The translations under genes were made by a program, and so were the position numbers. The notes below the pieces were generated by a model. It was not told the origin of the DNA. It did not search any database and worked only from the letters and a program-made list of their open reading frames with translations. Below, one piece after another: positions 53,745-62,545 of a stretch of DNA of 64,000 nt. Source of the DNA: JACMLX01 sp040384325 (GTDB lineage: Bacteria > Gemmatimonadota > Gemmatimonadetes > Gemmatimonadales > Gemmatimonadaceae). Each line of letters opens with the position of its first letter. Position 1 is the first letter of the stretch. The stretch spans positions 248,001-312,000 of the forward strand of contig JAZKJL010000003.1 in the NCBI GenBank assembly GCA_040384325.1, written 5' to 3'.

Positions 53745-54518
53745 CTAGAGCGTGCGACGGGCGGCGTTCATGACCGCGCGGAGCTCGTGCACGGCGCCAG
53801 CGATGCCGATCAGGATGCTCCGCCCGATGAGGGCGTGCCCGATGTTCAGCTCCTCGATCGGCTCCAGCGCCGCCACCGCGGCCACGTTGGCCACCGACAA
53901 CCCATGCCCGGCGTGGACGCCGAGGCCGAGCCGGATGCCCTCGTCGGCGGCGCGTGCCAGTGCCAGAATCGGGCCCGCCTCACCGGGGTGATGCGCGTAC
54001 TGTCCGGTGTGGAGCTCGACCGCCACCGCACCGAGGTCGTGTGACGCCTGGACCACCTCGGCGTCGGGATCGATGAAGAGGGCGGTGCGGATGCCGGCGT
54101 CGTTGAGGGCGGCGATGGTGCGACGCAGCGCCGCCGGCTCGCGGCGGACGTCGAGCCCGCCTTCGGTGGTGATTTCGGCGCGCCGTTCGGGCACGATGGT
54201 CACCTGGTGCGGGCGGAGTCGGAGCGCGATGGCGAGCATCTCGTCGGTGCAGGCCATCTCGAGATTGAGGCAGGAACGGACCGTCCGTGAGAGGGTTTCC
54301 ACATCCGCATCCTGGATGTGGCGCCGATCCTCCCGCAGGTGGACGGTGATGCCATCGGCGCCGGCGTCCTCGCACCACCGCGCGGCCTCGACCGGATCGG
54401 GTGCCACCCCGCGGCGCGCCTGTCGCAGGGTCGCGACGTGGTCGATGTTTACGTAGAGCCGCTGGTGGCGGATCGTGCGTGGTGGGCGTCCTGCCACGGG
54501 ATTACCTTCGCTCGACAT
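53745..54518 (-). CDS. pdxJ: Pyridoxine 5'-phosphate synthase
   Basis: The 257-residue TIM-barrel enzyme closes the pyridoxine ring in DXP-dependent vitamin B6 synthesis. Motifs: LYVNIDHVATLRQARRG, AGADGITVHLREDRRHIQ (about 50-67), LNLEMACTDEML, VTIVPERRAEITTEGGLDV (about 105-123), ELHTGQYAH and ELNIGHALIGR. The ATG at 54518 is chosen over an in-frame TTG. It diverges from the lipoprotein gene with about 31 bases between start codons. Confidence 0.97.
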   Translation of the reverse strand: MSSEGNPVAGRPPRTIRHQRLYVNIDHVATLRQARRGVAPDPVEAARWCEDAGADGITVHLREDRRHIQDADVETLSRTVRSCLNLEMACTDEMLAIALRLRPHQVTIVPERRAEITTEGGLDVRREPAALRRTIAALNDAGIRTALFIDPDAEVVQASHDLGAVAVELHTGQYAHHPGEAGPILALARAADEGIRLGLGVHAGHGLSVANVAAVAALEPIEELNIGHALIGRSILIGIAGAVHELRAVMNAARRTL

Positions 54519-54549
54519 GTTCAATCGGACTCATGGAGTGGAAAACGTG

Positions 54550-55005
54550 ATGCGACGGACCGTTGTGGCAGTGATGCTGGTACTGGGCGCCTGCCGGTCG
54601 GGCGGCTCGTCGGCCCCTGCGGGCGTGGTCGGCGCGGTCGGGCCGCGTCAGGCGGCAGAGCAGTTCCTGGCGTCGATCCGGGCGGAAGATGTGCAGGCCA
54701 CGTCGATCATCTGGGGCAGTTCGAAGGGACCGGCCCGTGAACTGATCCGGGACCGGGGCGAGCTGGAAAAGCGGATCCTCGTCATGCAGTGCAACCTGAA
54801 CCACGACAGTTTCCGCATCCTCAGCGACCTGCCCGGCGAGGCGCAGAAGCGGAACATCAAGCTGGAACTGCGGCGCGGCCAACTCACCGCCCAGACCACG
54901 ATGACCGCGGCACAGGGCCCGAACCAGCGGTGGTTCATCGAGAACACCGACCTCTCGCCGCTGCGCGGATTCTGCTCCAGCCAGCCGCAGGAACAAAAGC
55001 GCTAG
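54550..55005 (+). CDS. Hypothetical lipoprotein
   Basis: The 151-residue product has a lipoprotein signal (VMLVLGAC, Cys near residue 15) and no recognisable domain. The mature part is mixed alpha/beta with AAEQFLASIRAEDVQATS and a C-terminal FCSSQPQEQKR. GGAGTGG lies upstream of the start. The stop overlaps the converging epimerase stop by about three bases. Function is unknown. Confidence 0.75.
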   Translation: MRRTVVAVMLVLGACRSGGSSAPAGVVGAVGPRQAAEQFLASIRAEDVQATSIIWGSSKGPARELIRDRGELEKRILVMQCNLNHDSFRILSDLPGEAQKRNIKLELRRGQLTAQTTMTAAQGPNQRWFIENTDLSPLRGFCSSQPQEQKR

Positions 55006-55412
55006 TATTCTGATAGCTCTATCAGGACGCCAGCGGTACTCGCGGGGTGAAGGAAGGCGATGCGCTTGCCTTCCGCGCCCAGTCGGGGAGTTTCATCGAT
55101 GAGACGGACGCCCGCCGCCTTGCAGCGGGCCAACGTGCCGTCGAGATCGTCAACGGCGAAGCAGACGTGATGGATTCCCGGCCCGCGCTTGGCGACGTAC
55201 TTGCCGATCGGGGAGTCGGGAGACTGAGCTTCGAGCAGCTCGACCAGTGAGTCCCCGGCCGCGAGGCCGGCGATGCGTGCCCCATCGGCGTCATCGAGCG
55301 GGACCTCGGGCAAGCCGAGGATGTCGCGATAGAAGGGGAGCATCTGGTCCAGCGCGCTGACGGCGAGACCGATGTGGGCGATACGGGTGCCGCGGGGTGC
55401 GGTATCTGTCAT
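55002..55412 (-). CDS. mce: Methylmalonyl-CoA epimerase (VOC family)
   Basis: The 136-residue protein is a vicinal-oxygen-chelate enzyme with IAHIGLAVSALDQMLPFY, VELLEAQSPDSPIGKYVAKRG (about 58-78) and GIHHVCFAVDDLDGTL. FLHPASTAGVLIELSEY closes the fold. The metal His and Glu residues of the family are present. It interconverts R and S methylmalonyl-CoA in propionate metabolism. The mutase is not in the window. It diverges from trxA across 57 bases. Confidence 0.93.
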   Translation of the reverse strand: MTDTAPRGTRIAHIGLAVSALDQMLPFYRDILGLPEVPLDDADGARIAGLAAGDSLVELLEAQSPDSPIGKYVAKRGPGIHHVCFAVDDLDGTLARCKAAGVRLIDETPRLGAEGKRIAFLHPASTAGVLIELSEY

Positions 55413-55469
55413 GATGGGAAGAACTCTAGCGGGGCGGCCCTCAACGGTCGCCCACGACAGGTGAGAGAC

Positions 55470-55793
55470 ATGGCAAACGTGACGGCCGTCACCGACGGCG
55501 ATTTCCAGAACGAAGTTCTCGACCACAAGGGCCTGGCGGTGGTGGATTTCTGGGCGACATGGTGCGGCCCGTGCCGCATGGTGGCGCCGATCCTCGACCA
55601 GCTGGCGTCGGAATACGCAGGCAAGGTGAAGATCACCAAGCTGGATGTGGATGCCAACCAGAAGACGGCAGCCAGCTTCAACGTGCGCTCGATCCCCACG
55701 CTGCTGTTCGTGAAGGATGGCAAGGTGGTGGACCAGGTGGTCGGCGCGATGCCGAAGGCGCAGCTCCAGACGTACTTCGAGAAGCACGTCTGA
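55470..55793 (+). CDS. trxA: Thioredoxin
   Basis: The 107-residue protein is a standard thioredoxin with the active site FWATWCGPCRM, DVDANQKTAASFNVRSIPTLL (cis-Pro around residue 75) and GKVVDQVVGAMPK. It reduces cytoplasmic disulfides. The start ATG at 55470 follows GGTGAGAG. A strong terminator hairpin follows the stop. Confidence 0.97.
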   Translation: MANVTAVTDGDFQNEVLDHKGLAVVDFWATWCGPCRMVAPILDQLASEYAGKVKITKLDVDANQKTAASFNVRSIPTLLFVKDGKVVDQVVGAMPKAQLQTYFEKHV

Positions 55794-55827
55794 ACGCGCT
55801 CCGGGCCGCAGGGCCCGAGGCAAGTGG

Positions 55828-55861
55828 CGGGGTGCACGGTGTGTGCACCCCGTCGTCGTTT
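55828..55861 (+). terminator. trxA terminator
   Basis: A perfect 10-base stem CGGGGTGCAC/GTGCACCCCG (55828-55837 with 55843-55852) with a 5-base loop is followed by TCGTCGTTT. It begins 34 bases after the trxA stop. A shorter hairpin (55802-55807 with 55812-55817) precedes it. Confidence 0.75.
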
Positions 55862-55894
55862 CCGGCGATCCGTGTCACCCCACTTCACTGACGC

Positions 55895-56716
55895 ATGGCT
55901 GGCACGCTCTTCGTGGTCGCAACGCCGATCGGCAACCGCGCCGATCTCACGCCCCGGGCCATCGAGACACTGCAGCGGGTTGCGCTGATCGTCGCCGAGG
56001 ACACCCGTCACAGCGCGCCGCTGCTGGCGTGGGCCGGCATCAGCACCACCGTGCGCAGCTATCATGCGCACAACGAGGCGGAGCAGGCGCCACGGCTGGT
56101 GGAGCGGCTGCTGGCCGGTGACGACGTGGCGCTGATCAGCGACGCGGGCACGCCCCTGGTCTCCGATCCGGGTGCGCGCCTGGTGGAGGCTGCGATCGCA
56201 GCCGGCGTCACGGTGACGCCGATTCCCGGGGCGTCGGCGATCATGGCGGCGCTGGTGGCGAGTGGACTGCCGGCCACGGCGTTCACCTTCGTCGGCTTCC
56301 TGCCGCGCGCCGCCACCGAGCGGGCGACCGCGGCGCGCGCCGCCCTTGCGAGCCCCTATACCGTGATCATGTACGAGGCGCCGCCACGCGTCGGCGAATT
56401 GCTGGCCACCCTCTCGTCGGCGGGCGGGTCAGAACGTCGGGCGGTGGTGGCGCGGGAGCTGACCAAGCTGCACGAGGAGTTCCGGCGCGGAACGGTGGCG
56501 GAACTCGCTGCGTACTACGGGACGACGGCGCCCCGCGGGGAAGTGGTGGTCCTGCTGGACGGGGCGCCAGCGGTGGAGCCCGATCATGAAGCGGCAGCGC
56601 GGCGCGCCGAGGCGCTGCGCGCCGGAGGGACGTCGGTCCGCGATACGGTCCGTCACCTGCAGGAGGAGTTCGGCGTGGCGCGAAACGAGGCGTACCGACT
56701 GGCGCAGGGCACATGA
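55895..56716 (+). CDS. rsmI: 16S rRNA 2'-O-ribose C1402 methyltransferase
   Basis: The 273-residue enzyme belongs to the tetrapyrrole-methylase-fold RsmI family, with LFVVATPIGNRADLTPRA, VAEDTRHSAPLL, SYHAHNE, LISDAGTPLVSDPGARLV and PIPGASAIMAAL. EAPPRV and VARELTKLHEEFRRG follow. It methylates the 2'-OH of C1402 in the decoding centre. Its stop overlaps the DUF4159 start (ATGA), so it leads the unit that follows. Confidence 0.96.
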   Translation: MAGTLFVVATPIGNRADLTPRAIETLQRVALIVAEDTRHSAPLLAWAGISTTVRSYHAHNEAEQAPRLVERLLAGDDVALISDAGTPLVSDPGARLVEAAIAAGVTVTPIPGASAIMAALVASGLPATAFTFVGFLPRAATERATAARAALASPYTVIMYEAPPRVGELLATLSSAGGSERRAVVARELTKLHEEFRRGTVAELAAYYGTTAPRGEVVVLLDGAPAVEPDHEAAARRAEALRAGGTSVRDTVRHLQEEFGVARNEAYRLAQGT

Positions 56717-57426
56717 GGCACCGGCACCGCTGGATCACGGGCACGCTCGTGCTCGCGTCGCTGCTGTCCGCCGCCGTCACCGCGCCACCAGTGGGCGCCG
56801 CCGCCGCGCGCGACGGATCGCGCGTGATGCTGGCGCGCGTGCACTACAACGGTGGTGGTGACTGGTACGCCAATCCCTCGAGCCTCAAGAACCTGATCAA
56901 GGCGGTGGCGGAGCGCACGTCACTGCCGATCGATCGTGAGGAACACACGGTCACGTTCCGCGATCCGCAACTGTTCGACTACCAGTTCCTGCACGTGACC
57001 GGCCATGGCACGATGACGATGGAGCCGGACGAGGTGTCGCGCGTGCGCGCCTACCTGCTGCGCGGCGGCTTCCTGCATGTGGACGACAACTACGGCCTCG
57101 ATAGCAGCTTCCGCATCGTGATCAAGCAGTTGTTCCCGGACCGTCCGCTGGTGGACGTGCCGCTGAACCACCCGATCTATCGCCTGGTGTACCCGTTCCC
57201 GCGCGGCGTGCCGAAGATCCACGAGCACGATGCGAAGCCGGCCCGAGGCATGGGCATCTTCATCGGGGATCGTCTCGCGCTCTACTACACGTTCCAGACG
57301 GACCTCGGCAATGGATGGGAAGATGCCGGCACCTATCCCACCGATCCACCGGAACTGCACGAACAGGCGCTCCGCATGGGAGTGAACCTCGTCACGTACG
57401 CCGTCACCAGCCGGTTGCAGCCATGA
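56713..57426 (+). CDS. DUF4159 exported protein
   Basis: The 237-residue precursor has a signal peptide (TLVLASLLSAAVTAP). The body matches DUF4159: VHYNGGGDWYANPSSLKNLI, FLHVTGHGTMTM, RAYLLRGGFLHVDDNYG, DVPLNHPIYRLVYPFP and IGDRLALYYTFQTDLGNGWED (positions about 175-195). The fold recalls a class I glutamine-amidotransferase-like domain without obvious catalytic Cys. In many genomes DUF4159 sits near MoxR/DUF58/vWA genes; none is seen here. Start and stop overlap neighbours by four bases. Confidence 0.88.
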   Translation: MRHRHRWITGTLVLASLLSAAVTAPPVGAAAARDGSRVMLARVHYNGGGDWYANPSSLKNLIKAVAERTSLPIDREEHTVTFRDPQLFDYQFLHVTGHGTMTMEPDEVSRVRAYLLRGGFLHVDDNYGLDSSFRIVIKQLFPDRPLVDVPLNHPIYRLVYPFPRGVPKIHEHDAKPARGMGIFIGDRLALYYTFQTDLGNGWEDAGTYPTDPPELHEQALRMGVNLVTYAVTSRLQP

Positions 57427-60400
57427 CGTCACCTTCCCTGCCGCAGGGCGCCTTCGGGCAGTTGCAGGCGATCGTCCGCGACGAGCGCAGCGCGCTGCTG
57501 AAGCTGGCGCGCGACACCCGCCTCGCGACGGTGGCCCTGCCGGTGCTGGGGACGGCGGCGCTGGGCGTGATCGTGCTCGGCGGCGGTCGCTGGCTGGCAC
57601 TGCCGCGTGCGACCCCGTTCGTGTTCTGGGCGGGTGCGATCGGCGCGGCCGCGTTCATGTGGACTCGCCGTCGCGATGCGGAAGGCCGCCTGACGACACC
57701 CGATGCGGTCGCCGAGGCGATCGAGGACGAACAGAAGCTGCGACGCGGCGCGATTCGCGTGGCGTCTGAAGTGGCGAACAGCGGTGCCCTTGGCGCCTAC
57801 GCCGCGGTGCATACCACGCGCGCGTTGGCCGGCACGTCGATGCCGCGCGCGCCGCGCACACATGCCGCGCAGAAGGCGCTGCGGCAGCGTGCGCTGCTCT
57901 GGCTCGGCGGCGCGCTGGTCGCGCTGCTGGGGGCCGGCGCGGTGTGGTCGGATGGCGCGGAAGCGCTGGCGAACCCGATCGGCGCCTGGCGCGGCACGCT
58001 GCTGCCGGAACTGGTGCTGGATGCGCCGGTGGTGGCGCTGCGCGGTGCGGCGCCGGTGGTGCGCGTGACTGGGCCGGGGCGCACCACGCTCACGCTCGAC
58101 ATGAAGAAGAGCGACGGCAAGGTGGTGCGCGAAACGATCGTGCTGAAGGACGAGACGGGACAGCGCACGCTGCCAGTCCTGGACGCCGACGTGGTGCTGA
58201 CGATCAGTGACGGTCGCGCGACATCGGCGCCACACCGGATCCGCGTCACCGACAAGCCCTACCTCGGCGACGTGGTGGCACGGGCCAGCTATCCGGGATA
58301 CCTGGGGCGCGTGGACGAGGACGTGGCACTGGCCGGCGTGCTGGTGCTGCCGCGCGGCACGGTGCTGTCGCTGCGCGGGCGTGCGTCGGTACCGCTCAAC
58401 TCGGCCACGCTGGTGAGCGATGAAGGCGGTCGCGTCGAGCTGGCCGTGCGGGCCGACGCGGTGGAAGGTGACCTGGTGGCGGATCGCAGCGCGCGCTGGG
58501 AATGGAAGGCCGACGCGGCGACGCCGCTGCAGGAACTGCCGCCGTCGTTCGCGCTCGACATCCGCGCCGACTCGGCGCCGCAGGTGCAGATCGCCAGCAC
58601 CAGCGACACGCTGCTGCTGGCTGGCGCCACGGCATCGGTGAGCGTGATCGCGACCGACGACCACGCGCTGGGCAGCGTGATGCTGACGGTGCGTTCGGGC
58701 GAGGCGGTGGTGGCGCGGCGCGAGATCCTCGTCACGCGCGGCCCGTCGTTCGAGGGCAGCGTGCCACTGGATCTCGATGCCCTGGGACTGAAGGGCGACG
58801 ATGGCTCGCTGCGCGTGGACGTGACGGCCACCGATGCATCGCCGTGGCGGCAGGTCGGTCGCAGCCGCACGCTGGTGCTGCGCCGTGCCGGGCTGACCGA
58901 GCGTCGCGAGCAGGCGCGAGCCACGGCCGACAGCGTGGCCGCCGGCGCCGCGTCGCTGGCGAAGCAGCAGCAGGCGTTGGCGCAGCAGACCAGCGACGCG
59001 GCACGCAATGCGAAGGCCGGCGGCGAGAACGGCCAGCCGATGTCGTTCGACGCGCGCGAGAAGGCGTCGCAGATGGCGCAGCAGCAGCGCGCCCTGCAAC
59101 AGCAGGCGCAGCAACTGCAGCAGCAGGCGAAGCAACTCAGCGACCAGCTGAAGGGAGCCGGCGCGCTCGACTCGGCGCTGGCCGGCAAGCTGGCCGATGC
59201 GCAGCGCATGATGCAGGAGGCGATGAACCCGCAGATGATGCAGCGCCTGCAGCAGCTGGAGCAGTCGGCGCAACGCCTCGACCAGCAGGCCACGCGACAG
59301 TCGCTGGACGAACTGGCGAAGCAGCAGCAGGCGCTGCGCGAACAGCTCGAGAAGAACGCCGAGATGCTGAAGCGCGCGGCGATGGAAGGGAGCATGGAGA
59401 CGCTGCGTGACGAGGCGCAGGACCTGGCCAATGCGCAGCGCAAGTTCGCCGACTCGAGCGCGGCATCGACGTCCGCGCAGCGCCAGCAGCAGGCGGATCG
59501 GCTGGCGCGCGAGAACGAGCGGCTGTCACGCGACATCAACGACCTGACCAAGCGCCTGCGGGACAATGACGCGCAGCGCGGAGCGCAGCGCACCGAGCAG
59601 GCGCGCCAGAACAGCGAAGCCGCCACCCGTCAGATGCAGGAAGCGGCGCGTGATCCGCAGAATGCGCAGCAGGCCGCGCAGAAGGCGGCACAACAGACGC
59701 AGCAGGCCGCCGATCAGCTGTCGCAGGCACGCCAGGAACAGGTGAACGACTGGAAGCGCGAGACGACGTCGGAGCTGGACCAGTCGATCCAGGAGATGAT
59801 GCAGCTCAGCCAGCAGGAGCGGCAGATGGCGCAGGCTGCGCAGCAGCAGGCGCAGCAACAGCAGCAGCAGCAGGGCCAGAAGCAGCCCGGCGCGGAACAG
59901 CAGGGTGAGAAGCAGCCCGGCCAGCCCGGCCAGCAGGGACAGCAGCAGCCAGGCCAGAAGGGCCAGCAGGGCGAGGGGCAGCAGGGCCAGCAGCCGTCGC
60001 AGAACGCGCAGCAGCAGCAGATGGCGGCCGAGCAGGCCACGGTGCAGAACGGTGTGCAGCAGGCCGCGCAGCGGTTGCAGGAGGCGGCCAAGCGTTCGCA
60101 GCACGTGTCGCAGGGCTCGCAGCGCGCGATGCAGGAAGCGCTGCAGCGGGCGCAGGAAGCCACGCAGCAGATGCAGAAGGGACAGGGCCAGCCCGGCGGT
60201 CAGAGCGGGGAACAGCAGGCCTCGGCGATGCGCGACGCCGCCGAGGCGATGGAGCGTGCGGCCTCGAGCCTGGTGCGTGATCGCGAGCGTGCGAACCGTG
60301 CGCGCTCGGCGTCGGGCCTGCCCGAGATGATGGAAGAGATGCAGCAGCTGGCGCGCCAGCAGCAGCAGGTGAACGGGCAGGCGCAGGGCATGTCGATGAT

Positions 60401-60854
60401 GCCGGGCGGCGAGAACGGCTCGGAGGCGCAGCAGATGGCGCAGCAGATCGCGCGTCGCCAGCGGCAGATCGCACAGCGACTGGACGATGTGGGCGGTGGC
60501 GACGCGAGTGGCCGTGCGGACGCGCTGGCGAAGGAAGCCAAGCGCCTCGCCGAGGCGATGGAGCGCGCCGCCAGCGACCCCGAGACCGCCGCGCGTCGCG
60601 AGCAGTTCCTGCAACGGTTGCTGGATGCCGGCCGCACACTGCGGCGCGAGGACGAGGACAAGCAGGGTCCGCGTGAATCGAAGCCCGGCATCGGCACGGC
60701 GGCGTTCGCACCGCCGGCCGGCAGCGCCACCGGCGCACCGGCCTCGCGGGTGGCACCGCCGTCGTGGGAAGAGTTGCGTGGCCTGCGCGACGACGAACGT
60801 CGCGCGGTGCTGCAGTACTTCGAACGCCTCAACAAGACCGGAGCCAAGCCGTGA
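57423..60854 (+). CDS. DUF4175-like membrane protein with a long Gln-rich helical region
   Basis: The 1143-residue protein has three hydrophobic helices in the first 190 residues (ALGVIVLGGGRWLAL, FVFWAGAIGAAAF, LLWLGGALVALLGAGAV). A beta-rich portion with Ig-like strands follows (about 200-490, for example LRGAAPVVRVTGPG). A very long Gln/Ala-rich coiled-coil region (about 500-1070) has long QQ-runs and a KQPGQ-type low-complexity part near 820-860. It fits the DUF4175 family, partners of DUF4159. The periplasmic side probably carries the coiled coil. The start overlaps the DUF4159 stop; the stop overlaps the next GTG start. Confidence 0.82.
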   Translation: MTSPSLPQGAFGQLQAIVRDERSALLKLARDTRLATVALPVLGTAALGVIVLGGGRWLALPRATPFVFWAGAIGAAAFMWTRRRDAEGRLTTPDAVAEAIEDEQKLRRGAIRVASEVANSGALGAYAAVHTTRALAGTSMPRAPRTHAAQKALRQRALLWLGGALVALLGAGAVWSDGAEALANPIGAWRGTLLPELVLDAPVVALRGAAPVVRVTGPGRTTLTLDMKKSDGKVVRETIVLKDETGQRTLPVLDADVVLTISDGRATSAPHRIRVTDKPYLGDVVARASYPGYLGRVDEDVALAGVLVLPRGTVLSLRGRASVPLNSATLVSDEGGRVELAVRADAVEGDLVADRSARWEWKADAATPLQELPPSFALDIRADSAPQVQIASTSDTLLLAGATASVSVIATDDHALGSVMLTVRSGEAVVARREILVTRGPSFEGSVPLDLDALGLKGDDGSLRVDVTATDASPWRQVGRSRTLVLRRAGLTERREQARATADSVAAGAASLAKQQQALAQQTSDAARNAKAGGENGQPMSFDAREKASQMAQQQRALQQQAQQLQQQAKQLSDQLKGAGALDSALAGKLADAQRMMQEAMNPQMMQRLQQLEQSAQRLDQQATRQSLDELAKQQQALREQLEKNAEMLKRAAMEGSMETLRDEAQDLANAQRKFADSSAASTSAQRQQQADRLARENERLSRDINDLTKRLRDNDAQRGAQRTEQARQNSEAATRQMQEAARDPQNAQQAAQKAAQQTQQAADQLSQARQEQVNDWKRETTSELDQSIQEMMQLSQQERQMAQAAQQQAQQQQQQQGQKQPGAEQQGEKQPGQPGQQGQQQPGQKGQQGEGQQGQQPSQNAQQQQMAAEQATVQNGVQQAAQRLQEAAKRSQHVSQGSQRAMQEALQRAQEATQQMQKGQGQPGGQSGEQQASAMRDAAEAMERAASSLVRDRERANRARSASGLPEMMEEMQQLARQQQQVNGQAQGMSMMPGGENGSEAQQMAQQIARRQRQIAQRLDDVGGGDASGRADALAKEAKRLAEAMERAASDPETAARREQFLQRLLDAGRTLRREDEDKQGPRESKPGIGTAAFAPPAGSATGAPASRVAPPSWEELRGLRDDERRAVLQYFERLNKTGAKP

Positions 60855-62545
60855 AGGCTGCCCGTGGAGTGATGGTCGTCGCGGGGCTCCTGCTCGCGAC
60901 GATGCCGCTGGGTGCACAGGAGATGGGTGGCACCGCCACCGATTCGCTGGTGCTGCGCGCCCTCGATCTCGAGGACGGCAAGCCGCGCGAGGCGGCGGTG
61001 CTCTATCGGCGCGCCTTCGCGGGCAACGCGATGGTGCCGGCGCTGCTGGGCCTCGAGCGTGTGTACACGACCCTGGGCATGGTGGACTCGCTGCTGCCGC
61101 TGGTGCGTGACGCGATCCGCACCGATCCGCGCAATGGCGTGGTGCGGTCGGTGCAACTGCGCACGCTGACGGCGCTGCAGCGCGACGACGACCTGACGAC
61201 GGCGTTCCGTGACTGGGTGCGCGCCGCCCCCGGCGAGGCGGCGCCCTTCAAGGAGTATGCGCGTCTGCTGCTGGAGACGGGACGCTCACAGGCCGCCGAC
61301 TCGGTGCTCACCGTGGCATCGCGGATGGTGCGTGATCCGCGCGATTTCAGCGCCGAACTGGCGCAGGTGGCGTCGGCCCAGAAGATGTGGCACGAGGCGT
61401 CGCGTCGCTGGCGTGAGACGCTGACGCAGACACCGCAGCTCTACCAGGCGGCGGTGTTCGCGCTGTCGCTGGCGAGTGGAGTCGGCCGCGACTCCGTGCG
61501 CACCAACCTGCTCGCGGATCCCGCATGGCTCCCGGCGCGGCGGGTGCTCGCCTCGCTGGAGCTGACCTGGGCGCAGCCGCGGCAGGCGTGGCTGGCCTTC
61601 ACTGGCGTGCGGGCCGACAACGAGACGGTGGTGGCGTGGAAGGAGTTCGCCGAGGAAGCCGATGCGCGTGGGATGCCGGTGGCATCGCGCGAGGCGTGGG
61701 CAGCAATCCACAAGCAGACGCGTGATCCGGCCAGCGCGCTGCGTGCCGCCGATGCGGCACTGACCAGCGGCGAGGCGGCCACCGCGCTGCAACTGGCGTC
61801 CGCAGCGCAGGCGTTGCTGCCGGCGCAGCTCGGCCTGCGTGACGCGGTGCCGGTGCGCCTGCGCGCGCTGGCGGCGCTGGGCAAGGCGAGTGAGGCGCTG
61901 CAGCTGGTGGACTCGGTGCGCCCGAAGGTGGTGCCGATCCAGCTGCAGATGCTGGAGCGTGAGTTGATGTGGGCCTGGCTGCGCGTGGGTGATGCGGCGC
62001 GGGCACGGCCGTTCGTGGCGCGCCTCGACGAAGACGAGGCGACGGCGCTGCTGGCGATCTACGACGGAGACCTGGAAAAGGCGCGCACTGCACTGCGCAA
62101 TGCGGACGCCTCGAACACGCTGCTGCTGTTGCCGCGGGCACTGCTGGCGCGCACCACCTTGCCGACATCGACCGCGATCGGTGCCGCGTTCACGGCGCTG
62201 GCGCGTCGCGACACGACGGCGGCGCTGACGCAGCTGATGGGCACCGTGACCGAGGTGGGCGACGCGGCGCCGCTGGTGCTGGCGATGTCGGCGCGGCTGC
62301 TGACGGCGCGCAACGACGACGCCCGCGCGGTGCCACTCTGGACGCGCATCGTGACGGACTACAGCACCAGCCCGGAAGCACCGGAAGGTGATCTCGAGTG
62401 GGCGCGTGCCGCGCTGCGTGCACGCGATGGTGGCACGGCCATCGCCCGGCTTGAACACCTGTTGCTGACCTATCCGACCAGTGCGCTGGCGCCGCAGGCG
62501 CGCCGCGAACTGGATGCCGCACGTCGCCTGGCGGGGACGTCGTGA
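60851..62545 (+). CDS. Exported tetratricopeptide-like protein
   Basis: The 564-residue precursor has a signal peptide (GLLLATMPLGAQ) and an all-helical body with TPR-like repeats (REAAVLYRRAFAGNAM, ALLGLERVYTTLGMVDSL, PFKEYARLLLETGRSQAAD). The C-terminus resembles a repeat of the outer-membrane BamD/YbgF kind (ARLEHLLLTYPTSALAPQARREL). It starts with GTG overlapping the DUF4175 stop and its stop overlaps the next ATG by one base. Likely a periplasmic scaffold for its operon partners. Confidence 0.8.
   Translation: MKAARGVMVVAGLLLATMPLGAQEMGGTATDSLVLRALDLEDGKPREAAVLYRRAFAGNAMVPALLGLERVYTTLGMVDSLLPLVRDAIRTDPRNGVVRSVQLRTLTALQRDDDLTTAFRDWVRAAPGEAAPFKEYARLLLETGRSQAADSVLTVASRMVRDPRDFSAELAQVASAQKMWHEASRRWRETLTQTPQLYQAAVFALSLASGVGRDSVRTNLLADPAWLPARRVLASLELTWAQPRQAWLAFTGVRADNETVVAWKEFAEEADARGMPVASREAWAAIHKQTRDPASALRAADAALTSGEAATALQLASAAQALLPAQLGLRDAVPVRLRALAALGKASEALQLVDSVRPKVVPIQLQMLERELMWAWLRVGDAARARPFVARLDEDEATALLAIYDGDLEKARTALRNADASNTLLLLPRALLARTTLPTSTAIGAAFTALARRDTTAALTQLMGTVTEVGDAAPLVLAMSARLLTARNDDARAVPLWTRIVTDYSTSPEAPEGDLEWARAALRARDGGTAIARLEHLLLTYPTSALAPQARRELDAARRLAGTS

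Noticed and set aside
59800..60000. CAG-rich DNA as a possible microsatellite
   Set aside because: The repetition comes from Gln codons within an intact reading frame and follows the protein, not a pure DNA tandem array.
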